Program-made: the position numbers and the translations under genes | The notes under the pieces: model-generated | The model's input: the letters and a program-made list of their open reading frames with translations, nothing else | The model's database searches: none | Told to the model about the DNA's origin: nothing | Source of the DNA: Streptomyces rubrogriseus | GTDB taxonomy: Bacteria; Actinomycetota; Actinomycetes; Streptomycetales; Streptomycetaceae | Assembly (NCBI RefSeq): GCF_027947575.1 | Contig: NZ_CP116256.1 | Span: forward strand, 7,750,001 to 7,814,000 | Length of the DNA: 64,000 bases | Direction: 5' to 3' | In this document: piece after piece, positions 1 through 11,383 of the stretch | How positions within the stretch are numbered: position 1 is the stretch's first letter | Layout of the letters: every line of letters begins with the position of its first letter

Positions 1-559
1 TGACCAGGCCCCGGTAGTAGTCCTGCTCGTCGGTGCCCGGGTAGATGGCGTGCGGCGAGTCGACCATGCCCTCCTCGAGACCGGCGAGCAACTGGTCCTT
101 GGTGAAGATGAGGTTGGCGCGGCTGGAGTCGGCCAGCTCGAACTCGTTGGTCATCGTCAGCGCGCGCGTGGGGCACGCCTCGATGCACAGGCCGCACAGG
201 ATGCAGCGGGCGTAGTTGATCTGGTAGACGCGGCCGTACCGCTCGCCCGGCGAGTAGCGCTCCTCGTCGGTGTTGTCCGCGCCCTCGACGTAGATGGCGT
301 CGGCGGGACATGCCCAGGCGCACAGCTCGCAGCCGACGCACTTCTCCAGACCATCCGGATGGCGGTTGAGCTGGTGCCGTCCGTGGAAGCGCGGAGCGGT
401 GGTCTTCTGCTGCTCCGGGTACTGCTCGGTCAGCCGCTTCTTGAACATGGCCTTGAAGGTCACGCCGAAGCCGGCCACGGGGTTCATGAATCCGGGGTCG
501 GTCCCCTTGTGATCCACGTGTTCCGTGTTGTCCCTGTGTTCTTCGCGTTCCTCAGCCAT
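1..559 (-). CDS. nuoI: NADH-quinone oxidoreductase subunit I (partial, 3' end outside window)
   Basis: Ferredoxin-like subunit of complex I that carries electrons through two [4Fe-4S] clusters in the peripheral arm. Both ligand sets are visible: [12 protein letters not shown] at about residue 74 and [12 protein letters not shown] at about 118. The ATG at 559 starts a protein beginning MAEEREEH and overlaps the nuoH stop by 8 bases, which implies translational coupling. Only the first 186 codons are in the window; the C-terminus and the rest of the operon (expected nuoJ-N) lie beyond base 1. Identification is secure. Confidence 0.97.
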   Translation of the reverse strand, partial: MAEEREEHRDNTEHVDHKGTDPGFMNPVAGFGVTFKAMFKKRLTEQYPEQQKTTAPRFHGRHQLNRHPDGLEKCVGCELCAWACPADAIYVEGADNTDEERYSPGERYGRVYQINYARCILCGLCIEACPTRALTMTNEFELADSSRANLIFTKDQLLAGLEEGMVDSPHAIYPGTDEQDYYRGLV

Positions 560-1949
560 CGGACGCCTCCTTTCCATCCGTAGGTCCGCCCGCAGGTCCG
601 TCACTGTGAGTATCGGGCCCACCACTGACAATCAGCTCCCGCTCCCGGCGGGGACGGCGCCTGGGCACCGGCGGCACCTGCTGTCCGGGCATCGGCGGGA
701 CGGGGAATCCGCCGGCCATCGGGTCGAAGGCGGCCTCCGTCCCGGCCCCGGTCCCGGCCTCGGCAGGCTGGTCGGCGGCCTTGCCGCCCTTGTCGCGGTA
801 CATGTCGACGAGGAAGGACAACAGCAGCAGGACCAGGACGCCGCCGCCGATGTAGAGGGCGATGTCGCTGAAGCCGTAGTTCTCGTTCCTGAGCGCCCGC
901 ACGGTCGCGACCAGCATCAGCCAGACCAGGGAGACCGGGATGAGGACCTTCCAGCCGAGCTTCATCAACTGGTCGTAGCGGACCCGGGGAAGAGTGCCGC
1001 GCAGCCAGATGAAGAAGAACAGCAGCAACTGGACCTTGACCACGAACCAGAGCAGCGGCCACCAGCCGTGGTTGGCGCCCTCCCAGAAGGTGCTGATCGG
1101 CCAGGGGGCCCGCCAGCCGCCGAGGAACAGCGTGGTGGCGACCGCCGAGACCGTCACCATGTTCACGTACTCGGCGAGCATGAACATCGCGAACTTGATC
1201 GACGAGTACTCGGTGTTGAAGCCGCCCACCAGGTCGCCCTCGGACTCGGGCATGTCGAAGGGGGCGCGGTTGGTCTCGCCGACCATGGTGACGATGTAGA
1301 GGATGAAGGAGACCGGCAGCAGCACGATGTACCAGCGGTCGTCCTGCTGGGCGACGATCTCCGAGGTGGACATCGAGCCGGAGTAGAGGAAGACCGAGGC
1401 GAACGCGGCACCCATCGCGATCTCGTAGGAGATCATCTGGGCGCAGGAGCGCAGGCCGCCGAGGAGCGGGTACGTCGATCCGGAGCTCCAGCCGGCGAGC
1501 ACGATGCCGTAGATGCCGACCGAGGCGACCGCCAGGATGAACAGCATCGCGATCGGCAGGTCGGTGAGCTGCATGGCGGTGCGGTGGCCGAAGATCGAGA
1601 CCTCGTTGCCGGCCGGCCCGAAGGGGATCACCGCGATCGCCATGAAGGCCGGGATGGCCGCCACGATCGGCGCGAGGATGTAGACCGCCTTGTCGGCGCG
1701 CTTGACGACGAGGTCTTCCTTGAGCATCAGCTTGATGCCGTCGGCGAGCGACTGGAGCATGCCCCAGGGGCCGTGCCGGTTCGGACCGATGCGCAGCTGC
1801 ATCCAGGCGACGACCTTGCGCTCCCACACGATGGAGAACAGCACGGTCACCATCAGGAAGGCGAAGCAGAACACCGCCTTGACGACGACCAGCCACCAGG
1901 GATCGGTGCCGAACATCGAGAGGTCTTCAGCGGCGAGGTACGGGCTCAT
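552..1949 (-). CDS. nuoH: NADH-quinone oxidoreductase subunit H
   Basis: Membrane subunit at the junction of the peripheral and membrane arms, lining the quinone chamber. The 465-residue protein has multiple hydrophobic helices and the conserved segment [11 protein letters not shown] near residue 53, and the acidic stretch [14 protein letters not shown]. It is longer than typical NuoH because of a Pro/Gly-rich soluble C-terminal tail of about 70 residues (from roughly residue 395) ending in basic and acidic low complexity. The start ATG overlaps the nuoG stop (ATGA) and its stop overlaps nuoI. Confidence 0.97.
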   Translation of the reverse strand: MSPYLAAEDLSMFGTDPWWLVVVKAVFCFAFLMVTVLFSIVWERKVVAWMQLRIGPNRHGPWGMLQSLADGIKLMLKEDLVVKRADKAVYILAPIVAAIPAFMAIAVIPFGPAGNEVSIFGHRTAMQLTDLPIAMLFILAVASVGIYGIVLAGWSSGSTYPLLGGLRSCAQMISYEIAMGAAFASVFLYSGSMSTSEIVAQQDDRWYIVLLPVSFILYIVTMVGETNRAPFDMPESEGDLVGGFNTEYSSIKFAMFMLAEYVNMVTVSAVATTLFLGGWRAPWPISTFWEGANHGWWPLLWFVVKVQLLLFFFIWLRGTLPRVRYDQLMKLGWKVLIPVSLVWLMLVATVRALRNENYGFSDIALYIGGGVLVLLLLSFLVDMYRDKGGKAADQPAEAGTGAGTEAAFDPMAGGFPVPPMPGQQVPPVPRRRPRRERELIVSGGPDTHSDGPAGGPTDGKEASDG

Positions 1950-4450
1950 GCCTCCACCTCCTTGGGGGCGGCGCCCGCGGGCGTCGCCGGACCGATGCGG
2001 ACGAGGGTTCCGGGCAGTACCCCGGCGTCGGAGGCGACGCCGGAGCCTGCCGAGTTCAGCGGAAGCCAGACCACCCGGTCGGGCATCTCGGTGACCTGCA
2101 GCGGGAGTTCGACGGCTCCGGCGGGACCGGTGACGGCGAGGACGTCGCCGTCCTTGACGCCCGCCTCGGCGGCGGTTGCGGCCGACAGCCGCGCGCGGGC
2201 GGCGTGCCGGGTGCCTGCGAGTGCCTCGTCGCCCTGCTGCAGCAGTCCCTGGTCGAGCAGCAGCCGGTGCCCGGCCAGTACGGCCTCTCCGGCGGCCGGC
2301 CGCGGCAGCGCGCTCGCGGTCTGCAGCGGCTCACCGGCCCGCGGCCCGTCCCAGGCGCCGAGCCGGTCGATCTCCGCGCGCGTGGTGCGCAGATCGGGCA
2401 GGCCCAGGTGTACGTCCATGGCGTCGGCCAGCATCTGCAGGACGCGGGCGTCGGTGGGAGCCAGGCGCCGGGTCATCTGGTCGGGCTTGAGCGCGGCCTC
2501 GAAGAAGCGCACCCTGCCCTCCCAGTTGAGGAAGGTGCCGGGCTTCTCGGCGACCGCGGCGACGGGCAGGACCACGTCGGCGCGTTCGGTGACCTCGCCG
2601 GGCCGCAGCTCCAGCGACACCACGAACCCGGCCTCGTCCAGTGCCGCACGCGCACGCGTGGGGTCGGGCAGGTCGGCGACCTCCACGCCCGCCACGAGCA
2701 GCGCCTGGAGTTCGCCCCGGGCCGCGGCCTCGACGATCTCGCCGGTGTCGCGCCCGTAGCGGTGCGGCAGGTCGGCCAGGCCCCACAGGGCGGCGACCTC
2801 CTCACGCGCGCGCGGGTCGGTCGCCGGGCGTCCGCCGGGCAGCAGCGACGGCAGCGCACCCGCCTCGATGGCGCCGCGCTCCCCGGCCCGGCGCGGGATC
2901 CACACCAGCCGGGCGCCGGTCGCCGCCGAGGTCCGTACGGCGGAGGTGAGGCCTCCGGCCACGGACGCCAGCCGTTCACCGACGACGATCACGGCGCCCT
3001 CGGCGCGCAGGGCCTCGGCGGCCTGGGTGCCGCCCTCCTCCAGGCCGACGCCGCTGGCGAGGGCGTCCAGCCACTCGGTCTCGGTGCCGGGAGCGGCGGG
3101 GAGCAGGGTGCCGCCCGCCTTCTCCAGGCCCCGCGTGGCGTGCGTGGCCAGCGAGAAGACCTTCTGGCCGTGCTTGCGCCAGGCCTTGCGCAGCCGGAGG
3201 AAGACGCCGGGCGCCTCCTCCTCGGCCTCGAAGCCGACCAGCAGGACGGCGGGCGCCTTCTCCAGCGAGGTGTAGGTGACGCCGGTGCCGTCGAGGTCGC
3301 GGCCGTGTCCGGCGATCCGGGCGGCCAGGAAGTCGGCCTCCTCGGCGCTGTGCACGCGCGCGCGGAAGTCGATGTCGTTGGTGTCGAGCGCCACGCGCGC
3401 GAACTTGCTGTACGCGTAGGCGTCCTCGACGGTGAGCCGTCCGCCGGTCAGGACGCCGGTGCGGCCCCTGGAGGCGAGCAGTCCCTGCGCGGCGATCTGC
3501 AGCGCCTCGGGCCAGGAGGCCGGCTCCAGCTCGCCCTCGGCGTTGCGCACCAGGGGCGTGGTGAGCCGGTCGCGCTGCTGGGCGTACCGGAAGCCGAAGC
3601 GCCCCTTGTCGCAGATCCACTCCTCGTTGACCTCGGGCTCGTTGGCCGCGAGGCGCCGCATGACCTTGCCGCGCCGGTGGTCGGTGCGGGTCGCGCAGCC
3701 GCCGGAACAGTGCTCGCACACGGACGGCGAGGAGATCAGGTCGAAGGGGCGGGAGCGGAACCGGTAGGCCGCAGAAGTCAGGGCGCCGACCGGGCAGATC
3801 TGGATGGTGTTGCCGGAGAAGTACGACTCGAAGGGGTCGCCCTCGCCGGTGCCGACCTGCTGGAGCGCGCCCCGTTCGATCAGCTCGATCATCGGGTCGC
3901 CCGCGACCTGGTTGGAGAACCGGGTGCAGCGGGCGCACAGCACGCAGCGCTCGCGGTCGAGCAACACCTGCGTGGAGATCGGTACGGGCTTCTCGTAGGT
4001 CCGCTTCTTGCCCTCGAAGCGTGAGTCGGCCTGGCCGTGCGACATGGCCTGGTTCTGCAGCGGGCACTCGCCGCCCTTGTCGCAGACCGGGCAGTCCAGC
4101 GGGTGGTTGATGAGCAGCAGCTCCATCACACCGTGCTGGGCCTTCTCGGCGACGGGCGAGGTGAGCTGGGTCTTCACCACCATGCCGTCGGTGCAGGTGA
4201 TGGTGCAGGACGCCATGGGCTTGCGCTGGCCCTCGACCTCGACGATGCACTGGCGGCAGGCGCCGGCCGGGTCGAGGAGGGGGTGGTCGCAGAACCGGGG
4301 GATCTCGATGCCGAGCTGCTCGGCGGCCCGGATGACCAGGGTGCCCTTGGGCACGCTGATCTCGGCGCCGTCGATCGTCAGCGTGACGAGATCCTCCGGC
4401 GGGACCGCCGCCGCTCCCCCTCCCGAGGGAGTACTGGTGGTCACGGTCAT
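1946..4450 (-). CDS. nuoG: NADH-quinone oxidoreductase subunit G
   Basis: The 834-residue iron-sulfur subunit of the complex I electron-input module. Visible in order: an N-terminal [2Fe-2S] ferredoxin domain ([15 protein letters not shown]), the [18 protein letters not shown]is/Cys ligand segment, a [10 protein letters not shown] plus CPVGAL [4Fe-4S] set, and CEHCSGGC followed about 27 residues later by [10 protein letters not shown], which provides the extra N7-type cluster ligands. A molybdopterin-oxidoreductase-like body follows. The ATG at 4450 ([12 protein letters not shown]) is chosen because it overlaps the nuoF stop at 4447; the longer upstream open frame is antisense-type shadow. 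Confidence 0.96.
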   Translation of the reverse strand: MTVTTSTPSGGGAAAVPPEDLVTLTIDGAEISVPKGTLVIRAAEQLGIEIPRFCDHPLLDPAGACRQCIVEVEGQRKPMASCTITCTDGMVVKTQLTSPVAEKAQHGVMELLLINHPLDCPVCDKGGECPLQNQAMSHGQADSRFEGKKRTYEKPVPISTQVLLDRERCVLCARCTRFSNQVAGDPMIELIERGALQQVGTGEGDPFESYFSGNTIQICPVGALTSAAYRFRSRPFDLISSPSVCEHCSGGCATRTDHRRGKVMRRLAANEPEVNEEWICDKGRFGFRYAQQRDRLTTPLVRNAEGELEPASWPEALQIAAQGLLASRGRTGVLTGGRLTVEDAYAYSKFARVALDTNDIDFRARVHSAEEADFLAARIAGHGRDLDGTGVTYTSLEKAPAVLLVGFEAEEEAPGVFLRLRKAWRKHGQKVFSLATHATRGLEKAGGTLLPAAPGTETEWLDALASGVGLEEGGTQAAEALRAEGAVIVVGERLASVAGGLTSAVRTSAATGARLVWIPRRAGERGAIEAGALPSLLPGGRPATDPRAREEVAALWGLADLPHRYGRDTGEIVEAAARGELQALLVAGVEVADLPDPTRARAALDEAGFVVSLELRPGEVTERADVVLPVAAVAEKPGTFLNWEGRVRFFEAALKPDQMTRRLAPTDARVLQMLADAMDVHLGLPDLRTTRAEIDRLGAWDGPRAGEPLQTASALPRPAAGEAVLAGHRLLLDQGLLQQGDEALAGTRHAARARLSAATAAEAGVKDGDVLAVTGPAGAVELPLQVTEMPDRVVWLPLNSAGSGVASDAGVLPGTLVRIGPATPAGAAPKEVEA

Positions 4451-5793
4451 GCCTTCACCTCCGTGCGGTCGGCCCAGGCCGTCGACTTGGCCGGGTCGAA
4501 GGGGCAGCCGCGGCCCGTGATGTGCTCCTCGTACTCCTCGCGGAAGTACTTGAGCGAGGAGAAGATCGGCGAGGCGGCACCGTCGCCGAGGGCGCAGAAG
4601 GACTTGCCGTTGATGTTGTCGGCGATGTCGTTCAGCTTGTCGAGGTCGGACATCTGTCCCTTGCCGGCCTCGATGTCGCGCAGCAACTGGACGAGCCAGT
4701 ACGTGCCTTCGCGGCACGGTGTGCACTTGCCGCAGGACTCGTGGGCGTAGAACTCGGTCCAGCGGGTGACGGCGCGCACGACGCAGGTTGTCTCGTCGAA
4801 GCACTGGAGCGCCTTGGTGCCGAGCATGGAACCGGCGGCGCCCACTCCTTCGTAGTCGAGGGGGACGTCGAGGTGCTCGTCGGTGAACATCGGCGTCGAG
4901 GAACCGCCGGGCGTCCAGAACTTGAGCCGGTGGCCGGGGCGCATGCCGCCGCTCATGTCGAGGAGCTGGCGCAGCGTGATGCCGAGCGGGGCCTCGTACT
5001 GGCCGGGTCCCGCGACGTGGCCGCTGAGCGAGTAGAGCGTGAAGCCCGGGGACTTCTCGCTGCCCATCGACCTGAACCAGTCCTTGCCCTTGTTCAGGAT
5101 CGCGGGAACTGAAGCGATCGATTCGACGTTATTCACCACAGTCGGGCACGCATAGAGGCCCGCGACGGCAGGAAAGGGGGGACGGAGCCGCGGTTGACCC
5201 CGGCGGCCTTCGAGCGAGTCGAGCAGCGCGGTCTCCTCACCGCAGATGTACGCGCCCGCGCCCGCGTGCACGGTGAGGGTGAGATCGAGTCCGCTGCCCA
5301 GGATGTTCTCGCCGAGGAAGCCGGCCGCGTAGGCCTCGCGCACGGCCTCGTGCAACCGCCGCAGCACTGGGACGACTTCACCACGCAGATAGATGAAGGC
5401 ATGCGAAGACCTGATGGCGTAACACGCGATGACGATGCCCTCGATGAGGCTGTGCGGGTTCGCGAAGAGGAGCGGGATGTCCTTGCAGGTCCCCGGCTCC
5501 GACTCGTCGGCGTTGACAACTAGATAGTGAGGCTTGCCGTCCCCCTGGGGAATGAACTGCCACTTCATCCCCGTCGGGAACCCGGCACCGCCGCGTCCAC
5601 GCAGACCGGACTCCTTGACGTACGCGATCAGGTCGTCCGGCGCCATCGCCAGCGCCTTGCGGAGCCCCTCGTACCCCTCGTGCCTCCGGTAGACGTCGAG
5701 AGTCCACGACTCGTCCTCGTCCCAGAAGGCCGACAGCACGGGTGCGAGCAGCTTCTCCGGGTTGCTGCCCCTGATCTCGGCTGCCACGGTCAT
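4447..5793 (-). CDS. nuoF: NADH-quinone oxidoreductase subunit F (NADH- and FMN-binding)
   Basis: Flavoprotein that oxidises NADH. The 448-residue product shows the glycine-rich nucleotide-binding motif [13 protein letters not shown], the segment [20 protein letters not shown], and the C-terminal [4Fe-4S] ligands [12 protein letters not shown]. The ATG at 5793 (MTVAAEIRG) overlaps the nuoE stop by one base (TGATG). It forms the NADH dehydrogenase module with nuoE and nuoG in conserved order. Confidence 0.97.
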   Translation of the reverse strand: MTVAAEIRGSNPEKLLAPVLSAFWDEDESWTLDVYRRHEGYEGLRKALAMAPDDLIAYVKESGLRGRGGAGFPTGMKWQFIPQGDGKPHYLVVNADESEPGTCKDIPLLFANPHSLIEGIVIACYAIRSSHAFIYLRGEVVPVLRRLHEAVREAYAAGFLGENILGSGLDLTLTVHAGAGAYICGEETALLDSLEGRRGQPRLRPPFPAVAGLYACPTVVNNVESIASVPAILNKGKDWFRSMGSEKSPGFTLYSLSGHVAGPGQYEAPLGITLRQLLDMSGGMRPGHRLKFWTPGGSSTPMFTDEHLDVPLDYEGVGAAGSMLGTKALQCFDETTCVVRAVTRWTEFYAHESCGKCTPCREGTYWLVQLLRDIEAGKGQMSDLDKLNDIADNINGKSFCALGDGAASPIFSSLKYFREEYEEHITGRGCPFDPAKSTAWADRTEVKA

Positions 5794-6665
5794 CACTCCC
5801 CCTCCTCGGCGGTAGGCCCTGCCGGGTTGGAAGGGTCGGATGCCGATGTGTCCTGCGGCGCGTCGTGCGAGCTGAGGTGTTCCGTCGGGGACGGGTCGTG
5901 CACGGCCCGGTCCTGCGGCGCGTCGTGCGGTCCGCCGTCCCGCGGGTGCACCACGCGCGCGGCGGACGCCTCGCCCTTCGCCAGCCTCAGGCCGGCCAGG
6001 GAGGCGGGACCCGCGCTGCCGCCGGCCGCGACGGCGCCGTCCCGCTCGTCCGGGAAGCCCGCCAGGATCCGGGCGGTCTCCTTGAAGGTGCACAGCGGAG
6101 CACCGCGCGTCGGCGTCACCGGCCGTCCCGCGCGCAGGTCGTCGACGAGGGCCTTGACGCTCGCCGGGGTCTGGTTGTCGAAGAACTCCCAGTTGACCAT
6201 CACGACCGGCGCGAAGTCGCAGGCCGCGTTGCACTCGATGTGCTCCAGGGTGACCTTGCCGTCCTCGGTGGTCTCGCCGTTGCCGACGCCGAGGTGGTCC
6301 TGGAGGGACTCGAAGATGGCGTCGCCGCCCATCACCGCGCACAGCGTGTTGGTGCAGACCCCCACCTGGTAGTCGCCGCTCGGCCGGCGCCGGTACATGG
6401 TGTAGAAGGTGGCGACCGCGGTGACCTCGGCCGTGGTGAGGTCCAGCACGTCCGCGCAGAACTGCATCCCGGTGCGTGTGACGTGTCCCTCCTGCGACTG
6501 CACGAGGTGCAGCAACGGCAGGAGGGCGGACCGGGAGTCCGGGTAGCGGGCGATGATCTCGCGCGCGTCGGTCTCCAGCCGGGCCCGGACGTCGTCCGGG
6601 TAGGCGGGCGCGGGCAGTTCCGGCATGCCCAGGCTGACGCCCCGCTCCGAAGAAGAGGTGGTCAC
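5793..6665 (-). CDS. nuoE: NADH-quinone oxidoreductase subunit E with extended C-terminal tail
   Basis: The 290-residue [2Fe-2S] subunit of the NADH module. Cluster ligands appear in [11 protein letters not shown] and CNAACDFAP. The GTG at 6665 is preferred because it gives the 4-base GTGA overlap with nuoD seen throughout the operon; [10 protein letters not shown] 13 codons later is the alternative. NuoE proteins are usually about 160-240 residues, and here the last 75 or so form a low-complexity Ala/Asp/Pro tail containing HDAPQD twice, encoded by a direct DNA repeat. Confidence 0.95.
   Translation of the reverse strand: MTTSSSERGVSLGMPELPAPAYPDDVRARLETDAREIIARYPDSRSALLPLLHLVQSQEGHVTRTGMQFCADVLDLTTAEVTAVATFYTMYRRRPSGDYQVGVCTNTLCAVMGGDAIFESLQDHLGVGNGETTEDGKVTLEHIECNAACDFAPVVMVNWEFFDNQTPASVKALVDDLRAGRPVTPTRGAPLCTFKETARILAGFPDERDGAVAAGGSAGPASLAGLRLAKGEASAARVVHPRDGGPHDAPQDRAVHDPSPTEHLSSHDAPQDTSASDPSNPAGPTAEEGE
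5851..5928. repeat. Direct repeat pair within the nuoE tail
   Basis: The 18-base string TCCTGCGGCGCGTCGTGC occurs at 5851-5868 and again at 5911-5928, exactly 60 bases apart. The spacing is a whole number of codons, so both copies encode HDAPQD. This looks like an internal tandem duplication of 20 codons that has since diverged between the copies. Confidence 0.85.
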
Positions 6666-7984
6666 CGGTCGACGCCTCCCATCACGGGGTCGATGGACGC
6701 CACCGCGACGATGACGTCGGCGACCTGGCCGCCCTCGCACATCGCCGCCATGGCCTGCAGGTTGGTGAAGGACGGGTCGCGGAAGTGGACCCGGAAGGGG
6801 CGGGTGCCGCCGTCGGAGACGACGTGCACTCCCAGTTCGCCCTTGGGTGACTCGACCGCCGTGTACGCCTGTCCCGGCGGTACCCGGAAGCCCTCGGTGA
6901 CCAGCTTGAAGTGGTGGATCAGGGCCTCCATGGAGGTACCCATGATCTTCTTGATGTGGTCGAGGGAGTTGCCCAGGCCGTCCGGCCCCAGGGCGAGCTG
7001 CGCGGGCCAGGCGATCTTCTTGTCGGCGACCATGACCGGGCCGGGCTGGAGCCGGTCCAGGCACTGCTCGACGATCCTGAGCGACTGGCGCATCTCCTCC
7101 AGCCGGATCAGGAAGCGGCCGTAGGAGTCGCAGGTGTCGGCGGTCGGGACGTCGAAGTCGTACGTCTCGTAGCCGCAGTACGGCTGGGTCTTGCGCAGGT
7201 CGTGCGGGAGACCGGTGGACCTGAGGACGGGGCCGGTGGCGCCGAGCGCCATGCAGCCGGCCAGGTCGAGGTAGCCGACGTCCTGCATGCGGGCCTTGAA
7301 GATGGGGTTCCCGGTGGCGAGCTTGTCGTACTCCGGGAGGTTCTTGTTCATCTTCTTCACGAACTCGCGGATCTGGTCCACCGCGCCCGGCGGCAGGTCC
7401 TGGGCGAGGCCGCCCGGGCGGATGTACGCGTGGTTCATCCGCAGGCCGGTGATCAGCTCGTAGATGTCGAGAATCAGTTCACGATCGCGGAAGCCGTAGA
7501 TCATGATCGTGGTGGCGCCCAGCTCCATGCCGCCGGTGGCGATGGCCACCAGGTGCGAGGAGAGCCGGTTCAGCTCCATCAGCAGGACCCGGATGATCGT
7601 GGCCCGGTCCGGGATCTGGTCCTCGATGCCGAGGAGCTTCTCGACGCCCAGGCAGTACGCCGCCTCGTTGAAGAACGGCGTCAGGTAGTCCATGCGCGTC
7701 ACGAACGTGGTGCCCTGCGTCCAGGTCCGGTACTCGAGGTTCTTCTCGATGCCGGTGTGCAGGTAGCCGATGCCGCAGCGGGCCTCGGTGACCGTCTCGC
7801 CGTCGATCTCCAGGATGAGGCGGAGCACGCCGTGCGTGGACGGGTGCTGCGGACCCATGTTGACGACGATGCGCTCGTCGTCGGCGCGGGCCGCGGACTG
7901 GACGACCTCGTCCCAGTCGCCGCCGGTGACCGTGTAGACGGTGCCCTCGGTCGTCTCCCTGGGGGAGGCGTGGGAAGTGCTCAC
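6662..7984 (-). CDS. nuoD: NADH-quinone oxidoreductase subunit D
   Basis: The 49-kDa-type subunit that forms the quinone-binding pocket with NuoB. The 440-residue protein contains [16 protein letters not shown] near residue 40, with the conserved HPSTHG loop, and [11 protein letters not shown]. The GTG at 7984 ([10 protein letters not shown]) makes a GTGA overlap with the nuoC stop at 7981. The C-terminal region, with an SPKGELG segment, is intact. Confidence 0.97.
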   Translation of the reverse strand: MSTSHASPRETTEGTVYTVTGGDWDEVVQSAARADDERIVVNMGPQHPSTHGVLRLILEIDGETVTEARCGIGYLHTGIEKNLEYRTWTQGTTFVTRMDYLTPFFNEAAYCLGVEKLLGIEDQIPDRATIIRVLLMELNRLSSHLVAIATGGMELGATTIMIYGFRDRELILDIYELITGLRMNHAYIRPGGLAQDLPPGAVDQIREFVKKMNKNLPEYDKLATGNPIFKARMQDVGYLDLAGCMALGATGPVLRSTGLPHDLRKTQPYCGYETYDFDVPTADTCDSYGRFLIRLEEMRQSLRIVEQCLDRLQPGPVMVADKKIAWPAQLALGPDGLGNSLDHIKKIMGTSMEALIHHFKLVTEGFRVPPGQAYTAVESPKGELGVHVVSDGGTRPFRVHFRDPSFTNLQAMAAMCEGGQVADVIVAVASIDPVMGGVDR

Positions 7985-8732
7985 GAGTACGACCTCCGCT
8001 GGTCCGGAGCCGGGATCTGGGCGCCCTTGTACTCGACGGGGATGCCGCCGAGGGGGTAGTCCTTGCGCTGCGGAAAGCCCTGCCAGTCGTCCGGCATCAT
8101 GATCCGCGTCAGGGCCGGGTGATCGTCGAAGACGATGCCGAAGAAGTCGTACGTCTCGCGCTCGTGCCAGTCGTTGGTCGGGTAGACGGAGACCAGCGAC
8201 GGGATGTGCGGGTCCCCGTCGGGGGCGCTGACTTCGAGGCGGATCAGCCGGTTGTGGGTGATCGAGCGCAGGTGGTAGACGGCGTGCAGCTCGCGGCCCT
8301 TGTCGTGCGGGTAGTGGACGCCGCTGACGCCGGTGCACAGTTCGAAGCGCAGGGCCGGGTCGTCGCGCAGGGTGCGGGCGACGCGGACCAGGTGCTCGCG
8401 CTCGATGTGGAAGGTCATCTCGCCGCGGTCGACGACCGTCTTCTCGATGGCGTTGTCGGGCAGGAGACCCTGCTCCTCCAGCGCGCCCTCGAGCTCGTCG
8501 GCGACCTCGTCGAACCAGCCCCCGTAGGGCCGGCTCGCCGGTCCGGGGAGCCGGACGGAGCGGACCAGGCCGCCGTAGCCGGAGGTGTCGCCGCCGTTGT
8601 TGGCGCCGAACATGCCGCGCTGGACGCGGATCTCCTCGCCGCCCTGGCCCCGCTGGCCGGGGAGGTTCTCCGCGGACAGGTCCTTCTCGGGGTTGACCTC
8701 GTTCGCGTCACCCGCGGTGTTGTTCGCGTCGC

Positions 8733-8736
<4 letters not shown>
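7981..8736 (-). CDS. nuoC: NADH-quinone oxidoreductase subunit C
   Basis: The 30-kDa-type peripheral-arm subunit, 251 residues. The family signature is visible as the segment [20 protein letters not shown] followed by [20 protein letters not shown]. About 70 N-terminal residues are hydrophilic and precede the conserved domain. The GTG at 8736 ([10 protein letters not shown]) overlaps the nuoB stop at 8733 by four bases. Confidence 0.96.
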
Positions 8737-9287
<551 letters not shown>

Positions 9288-9299
9288 GTCAATGGCCCC

Positions 9300-9659
9300 T
9301 CAGTCCCATTCCAGGCCGCCGCGCCGCCATACGTACGCGTACGCGACGAAGACGGTGAGCACGAAGAGCAGCATCTCCACGAGCCCGAAAATCCCCAGGG
9401 CGTCGAAGGTGACGGCCCAGGGGTAGAGGAAGACGATCTCGATATCGAAGATGATGAAGAGCATCGCCGTCAGGTAGTACTTGATGGGGAAGCGCCCGCC
9501 GCCGGCCGGCGTGGGGGTCGGCTCGATGCCGCACTCGTAGGCCTCGAGCTTCGCCCGGTTGTACCGCTTCGGACCGATCAGCGTGGCCATCACCACGGAG
9601 AAGATCGCAAAGCCTGCCCCGAGGGCTCCCAGTACGAGGATGGGCGCATACGCGTTCAC
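9300..9659 (-). CDS. nuoA: NADH-quinone oxidoreductase subunit A
   Basis: First gene of the complex I operon: a 119-residue membrane protein with three predicted helices and the conserved loop YECGIEPTPTPAGGGRFPIKYY, shown here only in part (YECGIEPTP). The start is GTG at 9659, preceded on the minus strand by a GAGGAGCG ribosome-binding site. The promoter must lie in the 9660-10424 gap. Confidence 0.97.
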   Translation of the reverse strand: MNAYAPILVLGALGAGFAIFSVVMATLIGPKRYNRAKLEAYECGIEPTPTPAGGGRFPIKYYLTAMLFIIFDIEIVFLYPWAVTFDALGIFGLVEMLLFVLTVFVAYAYVWRRGGLEWD

Positions 9660-9840
9660 CGCTCCTCGCTCCTCTCAGTCGGCACTGACTGCTGGCGGTT
9701 GCACTGGACTCACAGCCGCCCCAACAGCCCCACGAGCCCCGCCCGTCCCGACGAAGATCGCGAACATGTGAAGCAGGTCACAAGCCCAACTGCCTCGCAT
9801 CCTATGCCCGACACTCTGTGATCTGCGACACGGGGTATTG

Positions 9841-9853
9841 CACAAGCTTTGTG
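9841..9853. repeat. Inverted repeat CACAA-GCT-TTGTG upstream of nuoA
   Basis: Perfect 5-base arms around a 3-base spacer, about 180 bases upstream of the nuoA start. The arms are those of a Rex operator but in inward-swapped order (Rex sites read TTGTG...CACAA), so I do not call it a Rex site. It may be a regulator-binding site or a small transcript hairpin. Confidence 0.4.
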
Positions 9854-9904
9854 ATCTCCACCACCTGACGAACGATCATGAAGTCGGATGAGCAGTGATC
9901 TTCA

Positions 9905-9921
9905 CACAAGAAGCGTTCACC
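9905..9921 (-). promoter_or_regulatory. Possible degenerate Rex operator upstream of nuoA
   Basis: Read on the minus strand this is GGTGAACGCTTCTTGTG. Its first two thirds match the Streptomyces Rex operator pattern (TGTGAAC...TTCACA) closely, while the right half-site is poor. Rex, the NADH/NAD+ sensor, is known to control nuo in S. coelicolor, which makes the position about 250 bases upstream of nuoA plausible. The degenerate half makes this only a candidate; TGTGA at 9817 with CAC at 9829 is another weak one. Confidence 0.35.
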
Positions 9922-10424
9922 TGATCACCAGAGGTGACATTTTCGCTCGTCGTCGCTGGCCAGAGGGCTTGAGCGGGGTGCGTCTCAATATCAAGATGGT
10001 TCCCTTGCATGCAAATTGGCGCTGGACGTCCGCCCTTGATAGAGGAGGCGTTCACACGTCAGGGGGAGCACCGTGAGTGATGTGGACACGTGCGCGCGTT
10101 CACGAGCGGGCGCGGGTGACACGGCCGACGCCTCGCACGCGACGGACGCGTGCGCCGGGGTAACCGTTCCGTGACCTGTGCCACATTCATGAGAGGCGTC
10201 TGAGAACCGGGCTTGGCCAAGTGCCCCAACAAGTGGTAAGCGCGGGGCAATTCGGGCGTAACGATCAAAGACCGTGATCACAGGCCGGTTACGGCCCGTC
10301 CGCAATGTCCGTTACGGCGTCAATAAAGAGCGACACGCCCGGGATTCGGCGGCCCGATTGAACAACTGTGGCGCAGGACACGTTTCTTGAAGGTATGGAG
10401 GAGCTACTGATACCGGTTGTCCCT

Positions 10425-11252
10425 ATGTCCCACACCGCTCACATACGCAGCCACCGGAAGCCCCGCCGCAGCGCGTCGACGATCGCGATGCGGACCGGAG
10501 TTGCCGGTGGCGTCCTCAGCACCCTGGCAGTGGCCGGTGCGTCGGGGGCGGCCCACGCGGCCGAACCCGTGACGCAGACCCTCGAACTGCCCACCCTGAC
10601 GGCCGACCTGGCCGCTCAGGTCGCCCAGTCCGCGGACGTCACGCAGCAGGCGGCCGCGAGCTACCAGCTGCAGGCCGAGCGTGACGCGGCGGCCGCCAAG
10701 GCCGCCAAGCAGGCCAAGACGGACCTCGCCGAGGCCAAGAAGAAGGCCGCGGAGGCCAAGAAGAAGGCCGAGGAGGCCGCGCGCAAGGAGGCCGCCGAGC
10801 GCGCCTCGCGCGCCGCCGAGCGCACCACCCTGAGCGCATCCTCGGACACCGGCTCCTCCACCGGCAGCAGCACCGGCACCAGCACGTCCACGGCGACCGG
10901 TTCGGCCGCCGCCGTCGTCTCCTTCGTGCAGGCCCAGGTCGGCAAGGCGTACGTCTCCGGCGCCACCGGCCCGTCCGCCTACGACTGCTCCGGTCTCGTG
11001 CAGGCCGCCTTCAAGCAGGTCGGCATCAGCCTGCCCCGCGTCTCCCAGGCGCAGTCGACGGCCGGCACCCAGGTCGGGCTGGACAACCTCCAGCCGGGCG
11101 ACATCCTCTACTGGGGCGGCGCGGGCAGCGCGTACCACGTGGGTGTCTACGTCGGCGGCGGCATGTTCGTCGGCGCGCAGAACTCCTCCACGGGCGTCGT
11201 GGAGAAGCCGCTCTCCTACGACCCGCCGAGCGGCGCGGTGCGCGTGCTGTAA
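10425..11252 (+). CDS. Secreted NlpC/P60 (C40) peptidoglycan hydrolase
   Basis: Predicted endopeptidase that cuts peptide stems of peptidoglycan outside the membrane. A signal peptide is clear (Arg/Lys-rich n-region, hydrophobic core, GAAHA cleavage site near residue 45). A Lys/Ala/Glu-rich coiled coil (about residues 80-135) and a Ser/Thr linker precede the C40 domain, where YDCSGLV places the catalytic Cys near residue 188 and HVGVYVGGG the catalytic His. The start is uncertain: ATG 10425 (MSHTAHIRSHRK) is preferred because it begins a normal signal peptide, but GTG 10368 and ATG 10395 are in frame. Confidence 0.9.
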   Translation: MSHTAHIRSHRKPRRSASTIAMRTGVAGGVLSTLAVAGASGAAHAAEPVTQTLELPTLTADLAAQVAQSADVTQQAAASYQLQAERDAAAAKAAKQAKTDLAEAKKKAAEAKKKAEEAARKEAAERASRAAERTTLSASSDTGSSTGSSTGTSTSTATGSAAAVVSFVQAQVGKAYVSGATGPSAYDCSGLVQAAFKQVGISLPRVSQAQSTAGTQVGLDNLQPGDILYWGGAGSAYHVGVYVGGGMFVGAQNSSTGVVEKPLSYDPPSGAVRVL

Positions 11253-11277
11253 GCCGCACCCACCCGTACACGCGCGA

Positions 11278-11310
11278 CAGGGCCGCAGCCGCTCGGGGGC
11301 TGCGGCCCTG
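11278..11310 (+). terminator. Strong hairpin after the NlpC/P60 gene
   Basis: Perfect 13-base arms (CAGGGCCGCAGCC and its complement) around a 7-base loop begin 26 bases after the stop codon. There is no U-run, as usual for high-GC actinobacterial terminators. Confidence 0.8.
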
Positions 11311-11383
11311 CGGCCTCTCCTGGCATGCTCGGCGCGCGGGCCGGTTCCCGCCGGCCCGTCCACGAGCCGAAGGAGAGAACGTC

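Larger units (their letters stand above)
9660..10424. promoter_or_regulatory. Divergent regulatory gap between nuoA and the NlpC/P60 gene
   Basis: This stretch of about 765 bases has no convincing gene; the short open frames in it lack ribosome-binding sites and typical codon bias. It is less GC-rich than its flanks and must hold the nuo promoter (minus) and the hydrolase promoter (plus). The hexamer GTGATC or its complement occurs at 9818, 9851, 9896, 9923 and 10274 (the last as the palindrome GTGATCAC). GTTACGGC is directly repeated at 10288 and 10311. I did not find the conserved core of the c-di-AMP riboswitch that often precedes Streptomyces cell-wall hydrolase genes. Confidence 0.6.

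Noticed and set aside
9888..10076. Short open frame between nuoA and the NlpC/P60 gene
   Set aside because: No coding bias, no ribosome-binding site and unusual residue content; more likely regulatory DNA.
10077..10424. c-di-AMP (ydaO-type) riboswitch upstream of the NlpC/P60 gene
   Set aside because: Expected from Streptomyces cell-wall hydrolase genes, but I could not find the conserved core segments of that riboswitch.
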